From Methylobacterium sp. Leaf125 (lineage in GTDB: Bacteria; Pseudomonadota; Alphaproteobacteria; Rhizobiales; Beijerinckiaceae), in assembly GCF_001423085.1 (NCBI RefSeq), contig NZ_LMNU01000012.1:618285-682284 (forward strand): a DNA stretch of 64,000 bases. The letters are read 5' to 3'. The first letter of the stretch is position 1, and the number at the start of each line of letters is the position of its first letter. The notes beneath the pieces were generated by a model. That model was not told where the DNA came from. It saw only the letters and a program-made list of their open reading frames with translations, and did no database searches. The position numbers and the translations under genes were made by a program. Below, in pieces: positions 6,938-16,999 of the stretch.

Positions 6938-7303
6938 ATGTCTCGGTCTGGCTTCTTCCTCAGCGTGAGTGGACCGGCCGCTGTTCTGGCGTTGCTGATC
7001 CAACCGACCGTCCGCCAGGCCGCTGATCAGTGGGCGCCATCCGCCAAACCGGTCCTGTCGATGGTTCAGCAGGAGATCTCCGAGATCGGTGTCGTTCCGG
7101 CGACAGCTGGACAGATCCATCTTGCTTCCGTTCCGAATACCGCCCCGCGCTCGGAGCCGGTTGCGCCCGCCCTGGGTCGCACCGCCAGCGACAAGGAGAT
7201 GCCTCGCCTGCGCAAGCCGCTTCAGGAAGGCTGCGAGCGGGCGATCAGTTCACTGGCCGGACCGGAAGCGCGCCGCATGGTTCCGGGCCGCTGCATGACC
7301 TGA
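6938..7303 (+). CDS. probable stress-induced exported protein, unknown
   Basis: A 121-residue protein with a hydrophobic N-terminal segment (residues 6-21, FFLSVSGPAAVLALLI) consistent with a signal peptide or anchor. The rest is hydrophilic, with LQEGCERAISSLAG and a C-terminal RRMVPGRCMT, so two cysteines (a disulfide is possible if exported). I do not recognise the family. The exact EcfG-type promoter directly upstream and an inverted-repeat terminator downstream make it a likely single-gene member of the PhyR regulon. Confidence 0.65.
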   Translation: MSRSGFFLSVSGPAAVLALLIQPTVRQAADQWAPSAKPVLSMVQQEISEIGVVPATAGQIHLASVPNTAPRSEPVAPALGRTASDKEMPRLRKPLQEGCERAISSLAGPEARRMVPGRCMT

Positions 7304-7325
7304 CGAGACGCTGGACATTCATGGT

Positions 7326-7370
7326 CCAACACAAACGCCCCGTTCCATCTGGACGGGGCGTTTGTGTTGG
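7326..7370. terminator. bidirectional terminator between convergent genes
   Basis: A perfect 18-bp inverted repeat, CCAACACAAACGCCCCGT at 7326-7343 and its complement at 7353-7370, with a 9-nt loop. It separates the stress-linked gene at 6938-7303 from the convergent KGG gene. It lacks a long T run but is the obvious stop for both. Confidence 0.75.
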
Positions 7371-7428
7371 TAGACGCGAAGCAAAGAAAAGGCGCGTGAC
7401 CCCCAAGAGCCACGCGCCATAATGCGTC

Positions 7429-7623
7429 TTACTCGTCGCCGGGACGGCCGGAGCCACTCGACTGTCCGCCCTTGCGGCCGGCATTCGAGGCCAGTTCGCG
7501 ATCCTGCGAGAACGAGCGCTTCTCGGCCGGCACGCTGCGGCCACCCTTGCTCGCGATTTCCCGCTGCCGTTCGAGGTCCATCGATGCGAAACCTCGCTTC
7601 GAGGTGGAATTTCCTGATGCCAT
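7429..7623 (-). CDS. KGG-domain general stress protein
   Basis: A 64-residue hydrophilic protein with two copies of the stress-protein repeat: GFASMD..RQREIASKGG and SFSQDRELASNAGRKGG. These match the KGG/con-10 (GsiB-like) family of glycine-rich hydrophilins induced by desiccation, heat and starvation. An excellent GAGGAGG ribosome-binding site precedes the ATG. An EcfG-like promoter with GGTT as its -10 lies upstream, consistent with PhyR control. It probably protects macromolecules in the cytoplasm. Confidence 0.9.
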   Translation of the reverse strand: MASGNSTSKRGFASMDLERQREIASKGGRSVPAEKRSFSQDRELASNAGRKGGQSSGSGRPGDE

Positions 7624-7658
7624 CAGCGCCTCCTCAGCTTTGCGTTCACTGCCAGGAC

Positions 7659-7683
7659 AACCTTTGCCAATATCGATGGTTCC
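7659..7683 (-). promoter_or_regulatory. EcfG-like promoter for KGG gene
   Basis: Minus strand: GGAAC (7683-7679), 16-nt spacer, GGTT (7662-7659), 35 bases upstream of the ATG. The -10 differs from CGTT by one base. Confidence 0.55.
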
Positions 7684-7916
7684 TCATCTGATCACGGCGT
7701 GAGCAGTCCATGCGCCAAGGATTGGCGATTAATTTAAGCTTAACCGTTAGATCGAACGGTTGGACTGGTGGGCGGTGGCGAAGCGCGAATCGTGTCCGCT
7801 GGGGGCGTCGCGGTCCGTGGGGCGATGGGGTCTGGACAAATTGGCACGGAGCCGCATTGGATGCGCCAGGATCGTGCCGCCCCAAGAGGGACGTCGCGTC
7901 ACGGGAGCCTGACTCA

Positions 7917-8360
7917 ATGACCCTCGAGACCGAGGTTTCGTCTCTTCGCCAGGTGCCCTTGTTCCGTGGTGTCGAGCCGTCGCGCTTGAAGCTCCTCGCC
8001 TTCACCAGCGAGCGCGTCCATTTCGAAGCGGGCCAGCAGCTCTTCGCCCAGGGCGACGCGGCCGACGCGGCGTATCTCCTTCTGGAAGGCTCGGCGGAGG
8101 TCTCGATCGACGGACCGCAGGGGCCCTTTCGCTTGGCGTTGCTGGGGGCAAACGCTCTCGTGGGCGAGATGGGCATCCTCGCCGACCAGCCACGCTCGGC
8201 CACCGTCGCCGCCGTCGATCCGGCCACCGTCCTGCGAATCGACCGGACCGTCTTCCTGGAGTTGCTGGCGCAGTTCCCGCCCATCGCCATCGCGGTGATG
8301 CGCGAATTGGCACTCCGCCTCGAACAGACCAACCAACAGCTCGCCCAAAGTCGAGGCTGA
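7917..8360 (+). CDS. stand-alone cyclic nucleotide-binding domain protein
   Basis: A 147-residue protein that is essentially one CRP/FNR-type effector domain. The phosphate-binding cassette reads LVGEMGILADQPRSATVAA, with the Glu and Arg that contact cAMP or cGMP. There is no C-terminal helix-turn-helix, so it is not a transcription factor by itself; the C-terminal helix (ELALRLEQTNQQLAQ) could mediate dimerisation. The ATG at 7917 is chosen because the cassette domain starts right after it; the upstream extension is Trp/Arg-rich shadow. Such proteins can sense cyclic nucleotides for a partner kinase or transporter, unknown here. Confidence 0.85.
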   Translation: MTLETEVSSLRQVPLFRGVEPSRLKLLAFTSERVHFEAGQQLFAQGDAADAAYLLLEGSAEVSIDGPQGPFRLALLGANALVGEMGILADQPRSATVAAVDPATVLRIDRTVFLELLAQFPPIAIAVMRELALRLEQTNQQLAQSRG

Positions 8361-8386
8361 GGCCGACGGTCGAGCCGGACCGCGTC

Positions 8387-8839
8387 CTACGGAGAGGGCG
8401 GATAGGTGATGAACTCCATCAGGGATCCGTCAGGGTCTCGAAAATAGAGGCTGACCCCGGCGCCGGCGGCGCCGTTGCGCTCCACGGGTCCGAGCTCGAC
8501 CGTCACGCCCAGCGAGGCGAGGTGGGCGGCGGCCTGCTCGATCGAGCCCGACCAGCGAAAGCACAGGTCGCTGTTTCCCGGCTGCACGGGAATCCTGGCC
8601 AACGGCGTCGCGTCCACGCCCGGCCCGTGCACGTTCAGCTGAACGCCGCCGAAGCGATACGCGAAGGCCGATCCGCGCGGAATGATCTCGGCCCCCATCA
8701 CGTCCCGATAGAACGCGTTCGAGCGCTCCCAGTCCGTGACGTGGATGACGCAGTGATCGAGATGAACGGCGGGGGCGAGGTCGGCCAGCGGAGCGTCGGC
8801 ATCGATCTCGGAAAGCACCTGCGTCTCGACCATCGTCAC
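8387..8839 (-). CDS. VOC (glyoxalase/bleomycin-resistance) family protein
   Basis: A 150-residue single vicinal-oxygen-chelate unit. It opens with HLDHCVIHVTDWERSNAFYRDVMGAEI, and ends with LYFRDPDGSLMEFITYPP, the classic beta-alpha-beta-beta-beta arrangement with a metal His near the start and Glu near the end. It resembles STM3117-type VOC proteins. Members include lyases, dioxygenases and resistance proteins; the substrate cannot be read from sequence. The GTG/ATG start region contains two closely spaced Met codons (residues 1 and 3). Confidence 0.85.
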   Translation of the reverse strand: MTMVETQVLSEIDADAPLADLAPAVHLDHCVIHVTDWERSNAFYRDVMGAEIIPRGSAFAYRFGGVQLNVHGPGVDATPLARIPVQPGNSDLCFRWSGSIEQAAAHLASLGVTVELGPVERNGAAGAGVSLYFRDPDGSLMEFITYPPSP

Positions 8840-8930
8840 CTGTGCTCCGGGGCCGGGGGCGGCCCGGAGCCATCATGAAAGTCTCGTTCGCGCGATGCAA
8901 TGCGCGGGGCGCAAGGCCGCCCGGGCGTCC

Positions 8931-8958
8931 CGGCCTCGTCCGGCCTCGTCCGGCCTCG
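8931..8958. repeat. 10-bp tandem repeat
   Basis: CGGCCTCGTC occurs twice and is followed by CGGCCTCG, in the gap between the VOC gene and the L,D-transpeptidase gene. Probably replication slippage; no function evident. Confidence 0.6.
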
Positions 8959-9090
8959 GAACCCTCCGCCGCACGATGAATCGCGCACGCAACATCCGAC
9001 CTGCGGCGGGAATGACACAACGTCGGAGGTCCGGGAGCGGTAGTCAGGGGACAGAGCCGTCCTCCGACGCGTCGAAACGTGGAGCTGTCC

Positions 9091-9732
9091 ATGCCGTCCC
9101 GCCGTCTCATCCTCGGCCTGATCCTGATCGCGCCCCTCGCGGCGTGCCAGTCCCGTGGCCCCGTGAACCTGGCGCAGGACGACGAGGCTGCCTGGTACAC
9201 CGGTACGATGCCGGACAAGCCCTACGACGTCCCCCTGGTCGACAAGTCCCGGCTCGATCCGAAGTATCGCCGGCAGGTGGTGCGCTACACCGGGCCCGAG
9301 AAACCCGGCACGATCGTCGTCGATATCGACAACCGGCAGCTCGCCCTGGTGCAGGAGGACGGGACGGCGGTTCAGTACGGCGTCGGCGTCGGTAAGCTCG
9401 GCTTCTCCTGGAAGGGCCAGGCGCGGGTCGGACGCAAGGGCGTCTGGCCGGACTGGAGCCCCACCACCACCATGGTCTCCCTCAACCCCGACCTGCCGCG
9501 CACCCGGAAGGGTGGCGTCGACAACCCCCTCGGCGCCCGTGCCCTGTATCTCTACCAGGGAAACCGCGACATCCTCTTCCGCATCCACGGCACCAACGAG
9601 CCCTGGAGCATCGGCGAACAGATGTCGTCCGGCTGCGTGCGCATGCTCAACGAGGACATCGTCGACCTCTACGAGCGGGTGCCGGTGGGCACGCAGGTGC
9701 TGATCAAGCGCAACGGAAAGTACCGCGTCTGA
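9091..9732 (+). CDS. L,D-transpeptidase lipoprotein (YkuD/ErfK family)
   Basis: A 213-residue protein with a lipobox (LIAPLAAC, Cys19) and a YkuD catalytic domain. The signature is complete: HGTNEP with His166, then SSGCVRM with nucleophile Cys182. Such enzymes make 3-3 cross-links in peptidoglycan or attach proteins to it, in the periplasm. The ATG start is preceded by GGAG at about 7 bases; a GTG four codons earlier is less likely. A clear paralogue lies at 37042-37671. Expression context is monocistronic. Confidence 0.93.
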   Translation: MPSRRLILGLILIAPLAACQSRGPVNLAQDDEAAWYTGTMPDKPYDVPLVDKSRLDPKYRRQVVRYTGPEKPGTIVVDIDNRQLALVQEDGTAVQYGVGVGKLGFSWKGQARVGRKGVWPDWSPTTTMVSLNPDLPRTRKGGVDNPLGARALYLYQGNRDILFRIHGTNEPWSIGEQMSSGCVRMLNEDIVDLYERVPVGTQVLIKRNGKYRV

Positions 9733-9781
9733 GGTCCCGGGCGGCGCAGACAAGTCCCAATGGCGTGCCGGAGCGCGACCC

Positions 9782-9934
9782 ATGACCATCACGATTTCCA
9801 GCCTTCAGCCCGTCATCGCCCTGGCCGCCGGCGTGCTGATCCTGATCGTCCCGCGGCTGCTGAACTACATCGTGGCGATCTACCTGATCCTGGTCGGCTT
9901 GATCGGCCTCGGTGTCTTCCGGTCGCTCGGCTGA
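9782..9934 (+). CDS. DUF3096 family small membrane protein
   Basis: A 50-residue protein with two membrane helices (about residues 9-23 and 28-47). The core VLILIVPRLLNYIVAIYLILVGLIGL is typical of DUF3096 (shown here in part). Function unknown; the family is common in proteobacteria. It lies 49 bases after the L,D-transpeptidase gene. Confidence 0.8.
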   Translation: MTITISSLQPVIALAAGVLILIVPRLLNYIVAIYLILVGLIGLGVFRSLG

Positions 9935-10081
9935 TCCGGCAACGGCTCCGTTACAGCGGGCCCGAAGCGTCACGCTGTCATCGCCTGGGCGAGCCGTTCA
10001 TCTTGCGTTGCAGCAGAAGATGGTCCAACCCGCCGTGTTAGGCATGGGGCAGTTTTCACTCCTGCAAGCGGACGGATACAG

Positions 10082-12754
<2,673 letters not shown>

Positions 12755-12809
12755 GAGCGCGTCGAGGACGTCGGCGACTCCAGCGGGGTCGCCGCGCCCC
12801 GACGCTCAT

Positions 12810-12838
12810 GACCGGGACGGCCACGCGCCGTCCCGGTC
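12810..12838 (+). terminator. GC-rich hairpin downstream of ppdK
   Basis: Perfect 11-bp stem (GACCGGGACGG and its complement) with a 7-nt loop, 56 bases after the ppdK stop. It lacks a T run, so it may be a weak or Rho-assisted terminator or an mRNA-stabilising hairpin. Confidence 0.45.
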
Positions 12839-12980
12839 CACCCGTTAAACGAACCGTTCAACAAATTGTCGAAAACGCGGCGAACCGATTCCGCGCGGGC
12901 ACGTTCAGTGCTAGTGCCAAGCCGTTGCGCGCAGGCAACCCTGCTCACAGGGGCGGCAGCCAACGCGTGGGATCGCCGGC

Positions 12981-13244
12981 ATGAACGACACCAGCCCACC
13001 CCCCCTGTTTCTCAATGAAAATCCCGTCGCCGTCCCGCTGCCCCGCGTGATGCAGCAGGCCTATCTCTGGGTCGTGGCAGGCCTCGGCGGCCTTGCCACC
13101 GTTGCGCTGTTCGTCTTCGCCATCGCCACGCAGAGCGGAGCCGATGCCGAGCGGATCGCGGGTGCCCAGGAGAGCGGACGCTCGAGCCTCTCGACGCTGG
13201 TCGGCACCTTGGCGGCGATGCATGGGCGCCCTGGCGCCCTCTGA
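12981..13244 (+). CDS. small single-pass membrane protein, unknown
   Basis: An 87-residue protein with a Pro-rich N-terminus and one membrane helix at about residues 29-49 (LWVVAGLGGLATVALFVFAI). The C-terminus is hydrophilic and would lie on one side of the membrane. I do not recognise a family. It sits between ppdK and the SleB hydrolase gene. Confidence 0.55.
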   Translation: MNDTSPPPLFLNENPVAVPLPRVMQQAYLWVVAGLGGLATVALFVFAIATQSGADAERIAGAQESGRSSLSTLVGTLAAMHGRPGAL

Positions 13245-13345
13245 CCGCCGGGCTTAACCGCTCCGCAACCATACCGCACGATAGTTGAACGCAACGGCCG
13301 TTCGGTGTCCTCCCGGGACCGGCGGTCTGAGCGTTTGGCATCCTG

Positions 13346-14422
13346 GTGCGAGTCGGTTGCGTGGGTAGGAAACAGGTACGGCGCGCGTCGCATCTGCGCT
13401 GGCTCAGCGCTGCGATGACTCCCTGGGCGGCCGGTATCGGCCTGCTCGTCTCCTTTACCGCTACGGCGGGTACGGACATGGCGCCGGGTGCCGTCGGACG
13501 GGCGACGGGCACGGACCGTCTCCTGGCGACGGCCTCGCCGGGCGCCCGCCTCGCCGGAACCGAGACTCGCTCGCACGCCCCGCACCGGGTCTACAGCCGC
13601 GGCACCCCCGAAGGCTTGTCCGGGATCGAGGGCCGGGGCGATGCTCTGGTCGTCAGGACCAGCCTCTCCGAGCCCGCGAGCGGATTGCTGCAGGCCGGTT
13701 CGGCCGCCTGGAATCCCGACCTCGATGCCGGCTTCGTGCCCGCGCCGGATCTCGGCCTTGATCCGAGCGGAGAGGGGGACGGATCGGTGATCGTCGTGGA
13801 GGACGGGGCGACCCCCGCCATTCCCCGCGCGGAGGCGCTCTCTTCGACCACCCCGGCCCCGGCCGACGCGACCCCGATCGAGATCGCCGCGGCGAGCCTC
13901 GTCTTCCCGGGCCTGTCGCCGCGGGGATCCCAGGTGGATGGCGCCACGCCGGGTGCGGCGGCGCCCCCGGACGTCGCACGCCACCGCTACGCCGACCTGA
14001 TCGGGCCCGACGCCATGGACCGCGAGCAGCGCTGCCTGGCCGAGGCCGTGTACTTCGAGGCGCGCAGCGAATCCGAGGAGGGCCAGGCGGCCGTCGCCCA
14101 GGTCGTCCTCAATCGGGTGAAGAGCGGCCTCTATCCCAGCAACGTCTGCGGCGTCGTCTATCAGAACCGTCACCGCTACATGGGCTGCCAGTTTTCCTTC
14201 GCCTGCGAAGGCAAGTCCCTGCGCATCGCAGACGGGCCGTCCTGGCAGACCGCCACCCGGATCGCCAGCGCGGTCATCGACGGGCGCACCTACCTCAGCG
14301 AAGTCGGGGGGGCGACCCATTACCATGCGGATTACGTGAAACCTAGCTGGTCGCGACGCTTGAAGAAGATGGACGTCATCGGACGGCACATCTTCTACCA
14401 GCTCAAGCGCGGTCAGACCTGA
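13346..14422 (+). CDS. SleB-family cell wall hydrolase
   Basis: A 358-residue protein. The N-terminal third has a hydrophobic segment at 23-45 (signal or anchor), followed by about 170 low-complexity residues. The C-terminal domain (about 225-355) is Hydrolase_2/SleB: LAEAVYFEARSESEEGQAAVAQVVLNRV (in part), with catalytic Glu in YFEARSE, then CQFSFACEG and GGATHYHADYV. SleB-type enzymes are lytic transglycosylase-like hydrolases of peptidoglycan. The GTG start at 13346 is uncertain; an ATG at 13415 just before the hydrophobic segment is an alternative. Confidence 0.85.
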   Translation: MRVGCVGRKQVRRASHLRWLSAAMTPWAAGIGLLVSFTATAGTDMAPGAVGRATGTDRLLATASPGARLAGTETRSHAPHRVYSRGTPEGLSGIEGRGDALVVRTSLSEPASGLLQAGSAAWNPDLDAGFVPAPDLGLDPSGEGDGSVIVVEDGATPAIPRAEALSSTTPAPADATPIEIAAASLVFPGLSPRGSQVDGATPGAAAPPDVARHRYADLIGPDAMDREQRCLAEAVYFEARSESEEGQAAVAQVVLNRVKSGLYPSNVCGVVYQNRHRYMGCQFSFACEGKSLRIADGPSWQTATRIASAVIDGRTYLSEVGGATHYHADYVKPSWSRRLKKMDVIGRHIFYQLKRGQT

Positions 14423-14426
14423 TTTT

Positions 14427-14475
14427 CTAAGCAGTTCCCTGCGTTTTTACCTAAGCAGTGAAACTTCTAAGTAGT
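14427..14475. repeat. short spaced repeats CTAAGCAGT
   Basis: CTAAGCAGT occurs at 14427-14435 and 14451-14459, CTAAGTAGT at 14467-14475, followed at once by CTAAGC. They lie in an unusually AT-rich gap between the SleB gene and an exported protein gene. Spacing (24 then 16) is irregular; a regulator-binding role is possible but unproven. Confidence 0.4.
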
Positions 14476-14615
14476 CCTAAGCTTGGGTTAATTTTACCTT
14501 GAGTCTCGATACAGCTTGATCGAGCGGCAACTTGGCGGCCTCTGGAACGTCGAGATGCGCGCGGACTTCGCGCGCCATTTCGTCCTGTACAGCGTCTCGA
14601 GCCGAGGAACCCGTC

Positions 14616-15203
14616 ATGACCACGCCGGTCGCAGTCCGTATCAGTCTCGCCGCCATCGCCGGCGCCGTCATCACCCTGTCTTCCGCCCAGGCCGGCGGCT
14701 GCGGTGGCGCCGAGTGCTACCGCCACGTCAACACCCCTCCGGTTTACGGCGCGGTCTCCGAGCAGGTCCTCGTCCGCCCGGCCGAGACCGTCTACCGCAC
14801 CATTCCCCCCGTCTACGAGACCGTCTCGGAGCGCGTTCTCGTGGCGCCCGGCGGCCGGGTTTGGCAGACCCGTCGGGATGCCTATGGCGCGTTGATCGGG
14901 TGCTGGGTGGACGTGCCGCCGCAATACGCCGTCCGCCGCCGCCGCGTCCTCGTGCAGCCCGCGCAGACAGTTCCGGAGACCATCCCGCCGCAATACGCCA
15001 GCGTCCGCCGCCGGGTGCTGGTGCAGCCCGCCCGGTCGGGCTGGGTGCCGGCCAATTACGGCCAGGGCGGCTATCCGGGTGCCTTCGGCCCCAGCCTCGC
15101 CGTCGGCTCGATCCCGGACGCCTTCGGCGTCACGGGGGCCAGTTCGGCCGATATCGGCGTCGGCCTCGGCTTCTCCTCGGGCAGCATCTACGACGGCTAC
15201 TGA
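14616..15203 (+). CDS. exported Tyr/Val/Arg repeat protein, unknown
   Basis: A 195-residue protein with a signal peptide (residues 1-27, cut near SAQAGGC). The body has imperfect repeats built on VLVxPAxTVxxTIPPxYxxVxxRVLV: EQVLVRPAETVYRTIPPVY, then RRVLVQPAQTVPETIPPQY, then VRRRVLVQPA. The tail is Gly-rich. Three early Cys could form disulfides. Similar periplasmic or envelope proteins occur in Methylobacterium, but I know of no function. The ATG was chosen because the signal peptide starts there. Confidence 0.65.
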   Translation: MTTPVAVRISLAAIAGAVITLSSAQAGGCGGAECYRHVNTPPVYGAVSEQVLVRPAETVYRTIPPVYETVSERVLVAPGGRVWQTRRDAYGALIGCWVDVPPQYAVRRRRVLVQPAQTVPETIPPQYASVRRRVLVQPARSGWVPANYGQGGYPGAFGPSLAVGSIPDAFGVTGASSADIGVGLGFSSGSIYDGY

Positions 15204-15309
15204 GCCCTTCGGCACGGCCCCATCTCCGGCCCCGGAGGCCCACCGCGTCCGGGGCCGCTTGATTCGGACCGTCCGTGCCACACCTCAGACCGGTCAGCGG
15301 AGGTATGCC

Positions 15310-16296
15310 ATGGGTCAGTTCAAGGCTTGGGTCGTCGAGAAGACCGAGACGGGGCAATCGCTCACCTTCAAGGATTTCGACGACGCCGACCTGATGCCCG
15401 GCGACGTCACGGTCCGGATCACCCACTCCACGGTGAACTACAAGGACGGGCTGGCGATGACCGGCCAATCACCGGTGGTGCGGCGCTTCCCCATGATCCC
15501 CGGCATCGATTTCGCCGGCATCGTCGAGAGTTCGGACCATCCCGACTACAAGGCGGGCGACGCGGTGGTTCTCACCGGCTGGGGCGTCGGCGAGACCCAT
15601 CTCGGCGCCTACGCGCAGCGCGCACGGGTCAAGGGCGACTGGCTCGTACCGCTCCCCAAGGGCCTGAGCGCCGCCCAGGCCATGGCGATCGGCACCGCCG
15701 GCTATACCGCGATGCTCTGCCTGATGGCGCTCGACCATCACGGCGTGGCCCCCGCCCAGGGGCCGGTTCTGGTCACCGGGGCCTCCGGCGGGGTCGGATC
15801 CGTGGCGGTGGCCCTGCTGGCGCGGGCCGGCTGGCACGTCATCGCCTCCACCGGTCGCGATGCGGAAGCCGACTACCTGCGCGGCCTCGGCGCCTCCGAG
15901 ATCCTCGACCGCGCGGAACTGAGCCAGCCCGGCAAACCCCTGGCCAAGGAGCGCTGGGTGGCGGCCATCGATGCCGTCGGATCGGTCACCCTCGCCAACG
16001 TTCTGGCGGGAACGAAGGCGGATGGCGCGGTCGCGGCCTGCGGACTGGCGCAGGGCATGGACCTGCCGACCTCGGTCGCTCCCTTCATCCTGCGCGGAGT
16101 CTCGTTGCTCGGCATCAACAGCGTGACGACGCCGCAACCAAAGCGCCGGGCGGCCTGGGACCGGCTAGCCCGGGACCTCGATCACGACAAGCTTGCGGCG
16201 ATGACCCAGACGGTGCCGCTACCCGGCGTCGATACGGTGGCGCAGGCGATCCTCGAAGGTCGGGTCCGCGGACGGACGGTGGTCGAGGTCGCCTAA
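15310..16296 (+). CDS. acuI: acrylyl-CoA reductase-type MDR oxidoreductase (AcuI/YhdH family)
   Basis: A 328-residue zinc-free medium-chain dehydrogenase. It has the NYKDGLAMTG and PGIDFAGIVESS features of the YhdH/AcuI family, the Rossmann motif VTGASGGVGSVAV, and an ending typical of the group (GRVRGRTVVEV). AcuI reduces acryloyl-CoA to propionyl-CoA with NADPH, detoxifying acryloyl-CoA. With pccA elsewhere in this window, propionyl-CoA could then be carboxylated, though the genes are far apart. The precise substrate is inferred from the family; GGAGG precedes the ATG. Confidence 0.85.
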   Translation: MGQFKAWVVEKTETGQSLTFKDFDDADLMPGDVTVRITHSTVNYKDGLAMTGQSPVVRRFPMIPGIDFAGIVESSDHPDYKAGDAVVLTGWGVGETHLGAYAQRARVKGDWLVPLPKGLSAAQAMAIGTAGYTAMLCLMALDHHGVAPAQGPVLVTGASGGVGSVAVALLARAGWHVIASTGRDAEADYLRGLGASEILDRAELSQPGKPLAKERWVAAIDAVGSVTLANVLAGTKADGAVAACGLAQGMDLPTSVAPFILRGVSLLGINSVTTPQPKRRAAWDRLARDLDHDKLAAMTQTVPLPGVDTVAQAILEGRVRGRTVVEVA

Positions 16297-16303
16297 GCTT
16301 CAC

Positions 16304-16329
16304 GGAACGTCGGGCAGGAGCCGGGCGTT
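16304..16329 (+). promoter_or_regulatory. candidate EcfG-type promoter
   Basis: GGAAC (16304-16308), 17-nt spacer, CGTT (16326-16329). The -10 ends only 9 bases before the ATG at 16339, so a transcript from here would be nearly leaderless. Confidence 0.5.
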
Positions 16330-16338
16330 TCGACTTCC

Positions 16339-16800
16339 ATGAGCCAAGCATTCGTTCGCGAGCGTGAGGGTGAGGCGGTGTTCGAGGATCTTCCCGAACG
16401 CACGCTCTCGCCGCACGCGAATTTCGTCACTCCGGAGGGCCTGGCCCAGATCGAGGCTGAGGTCGCGCGCCTCCAGGCCGCGTTCTCGGCCCTGACGCCC
16501 GAGGCCCAGGCCGACGTCGCCCGGGTGAACCGCGACCTGGCTTACTGGACCGCGCGACGCAGCTCGGCGCAGCTGGTGGAGGCGGAACCGGGCGACGTGG
16601 TCCGCTTCGGCTCGACGGTGACGATCCTGGCCGAGGACGACAGCCGCCGAACCTACCGGATCGTGGGCGAAGACGAGTCCGATCCGGCCAAGGGCACGAT
16701 CTCCTACGTCTCACCGATGGCGCGCGCGCTGACCGGCAAGGTCGTCGGCGACGTTGTCGAGGTGAACGGACACGAGAGCGAGATTCTGGAGATCGCCTGA
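16339..16800 (+). CDS. GreA/GreB family elongation factor-like protein
   Basis: A 153-residue protein. Residues 28-80 form a helical region (PEGLAQIEAEVARLQAAF) equivalent to the Gre coiled coil, and residues 85-152 match the FKBP-like C-terminal domain (VRFGSTVTILAEDDSRRTYRIVGEDE, in part; ISYVSPMARALTGKVVGDVVEV). Gre factors enter the secondary channel of RNA polymerase and stimulate transcript cleavage. The acidic tip pair between the coiled-coil helices is not obvious, so it may be a Gre-like regulator such as Rnk. A possible EcfG promoter precedes it. Confidence 0.85.
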   Translation: MSQAFVREREGEAVFEDLPERTLSPHANFVTPEGLAQIEAEVARLQAAFSALTPEAQADVARVNRDLAYWTARRSSAQLVEAEPGDVVRFGSTVTILAEDDSRRTYRIVGEDESDPAKGTISYVSPMARALTGKVVGDVVEVNGHESEILEIA

Positions 16801-16881
16801 CCGGGGCTCCTGCATCCCCTGACCGCGACTTTCAGGACGCCTCGGGCACGATCAGCGGCCACACGGGATGATCGAACAAGA

Positions 16882-16908
16882 AAAAAGGCTCGGATTGCTC
16901 CGAGCCCG
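16882..16908 (-). terminator. minus-strand intrinsic terminator
   Basis: Stem GGCTCGGA / TCCGAGCC with a 4-nt loop, preceded on the plus strand by six A (a T run in the minus direction). It could end the sua5 transcript (stop at 17000) or a short independent RNA (see findings). Confidence 0.85.
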
Positions 16909-16999
16909 AGAAGGGAAAAGGCCATTGGGGGCTGAACTGGCCTTCGTACAGGGTGAACACGCCCCCGGCAGCTTGGTTCCAACGAATCTCAGAAAAAAC

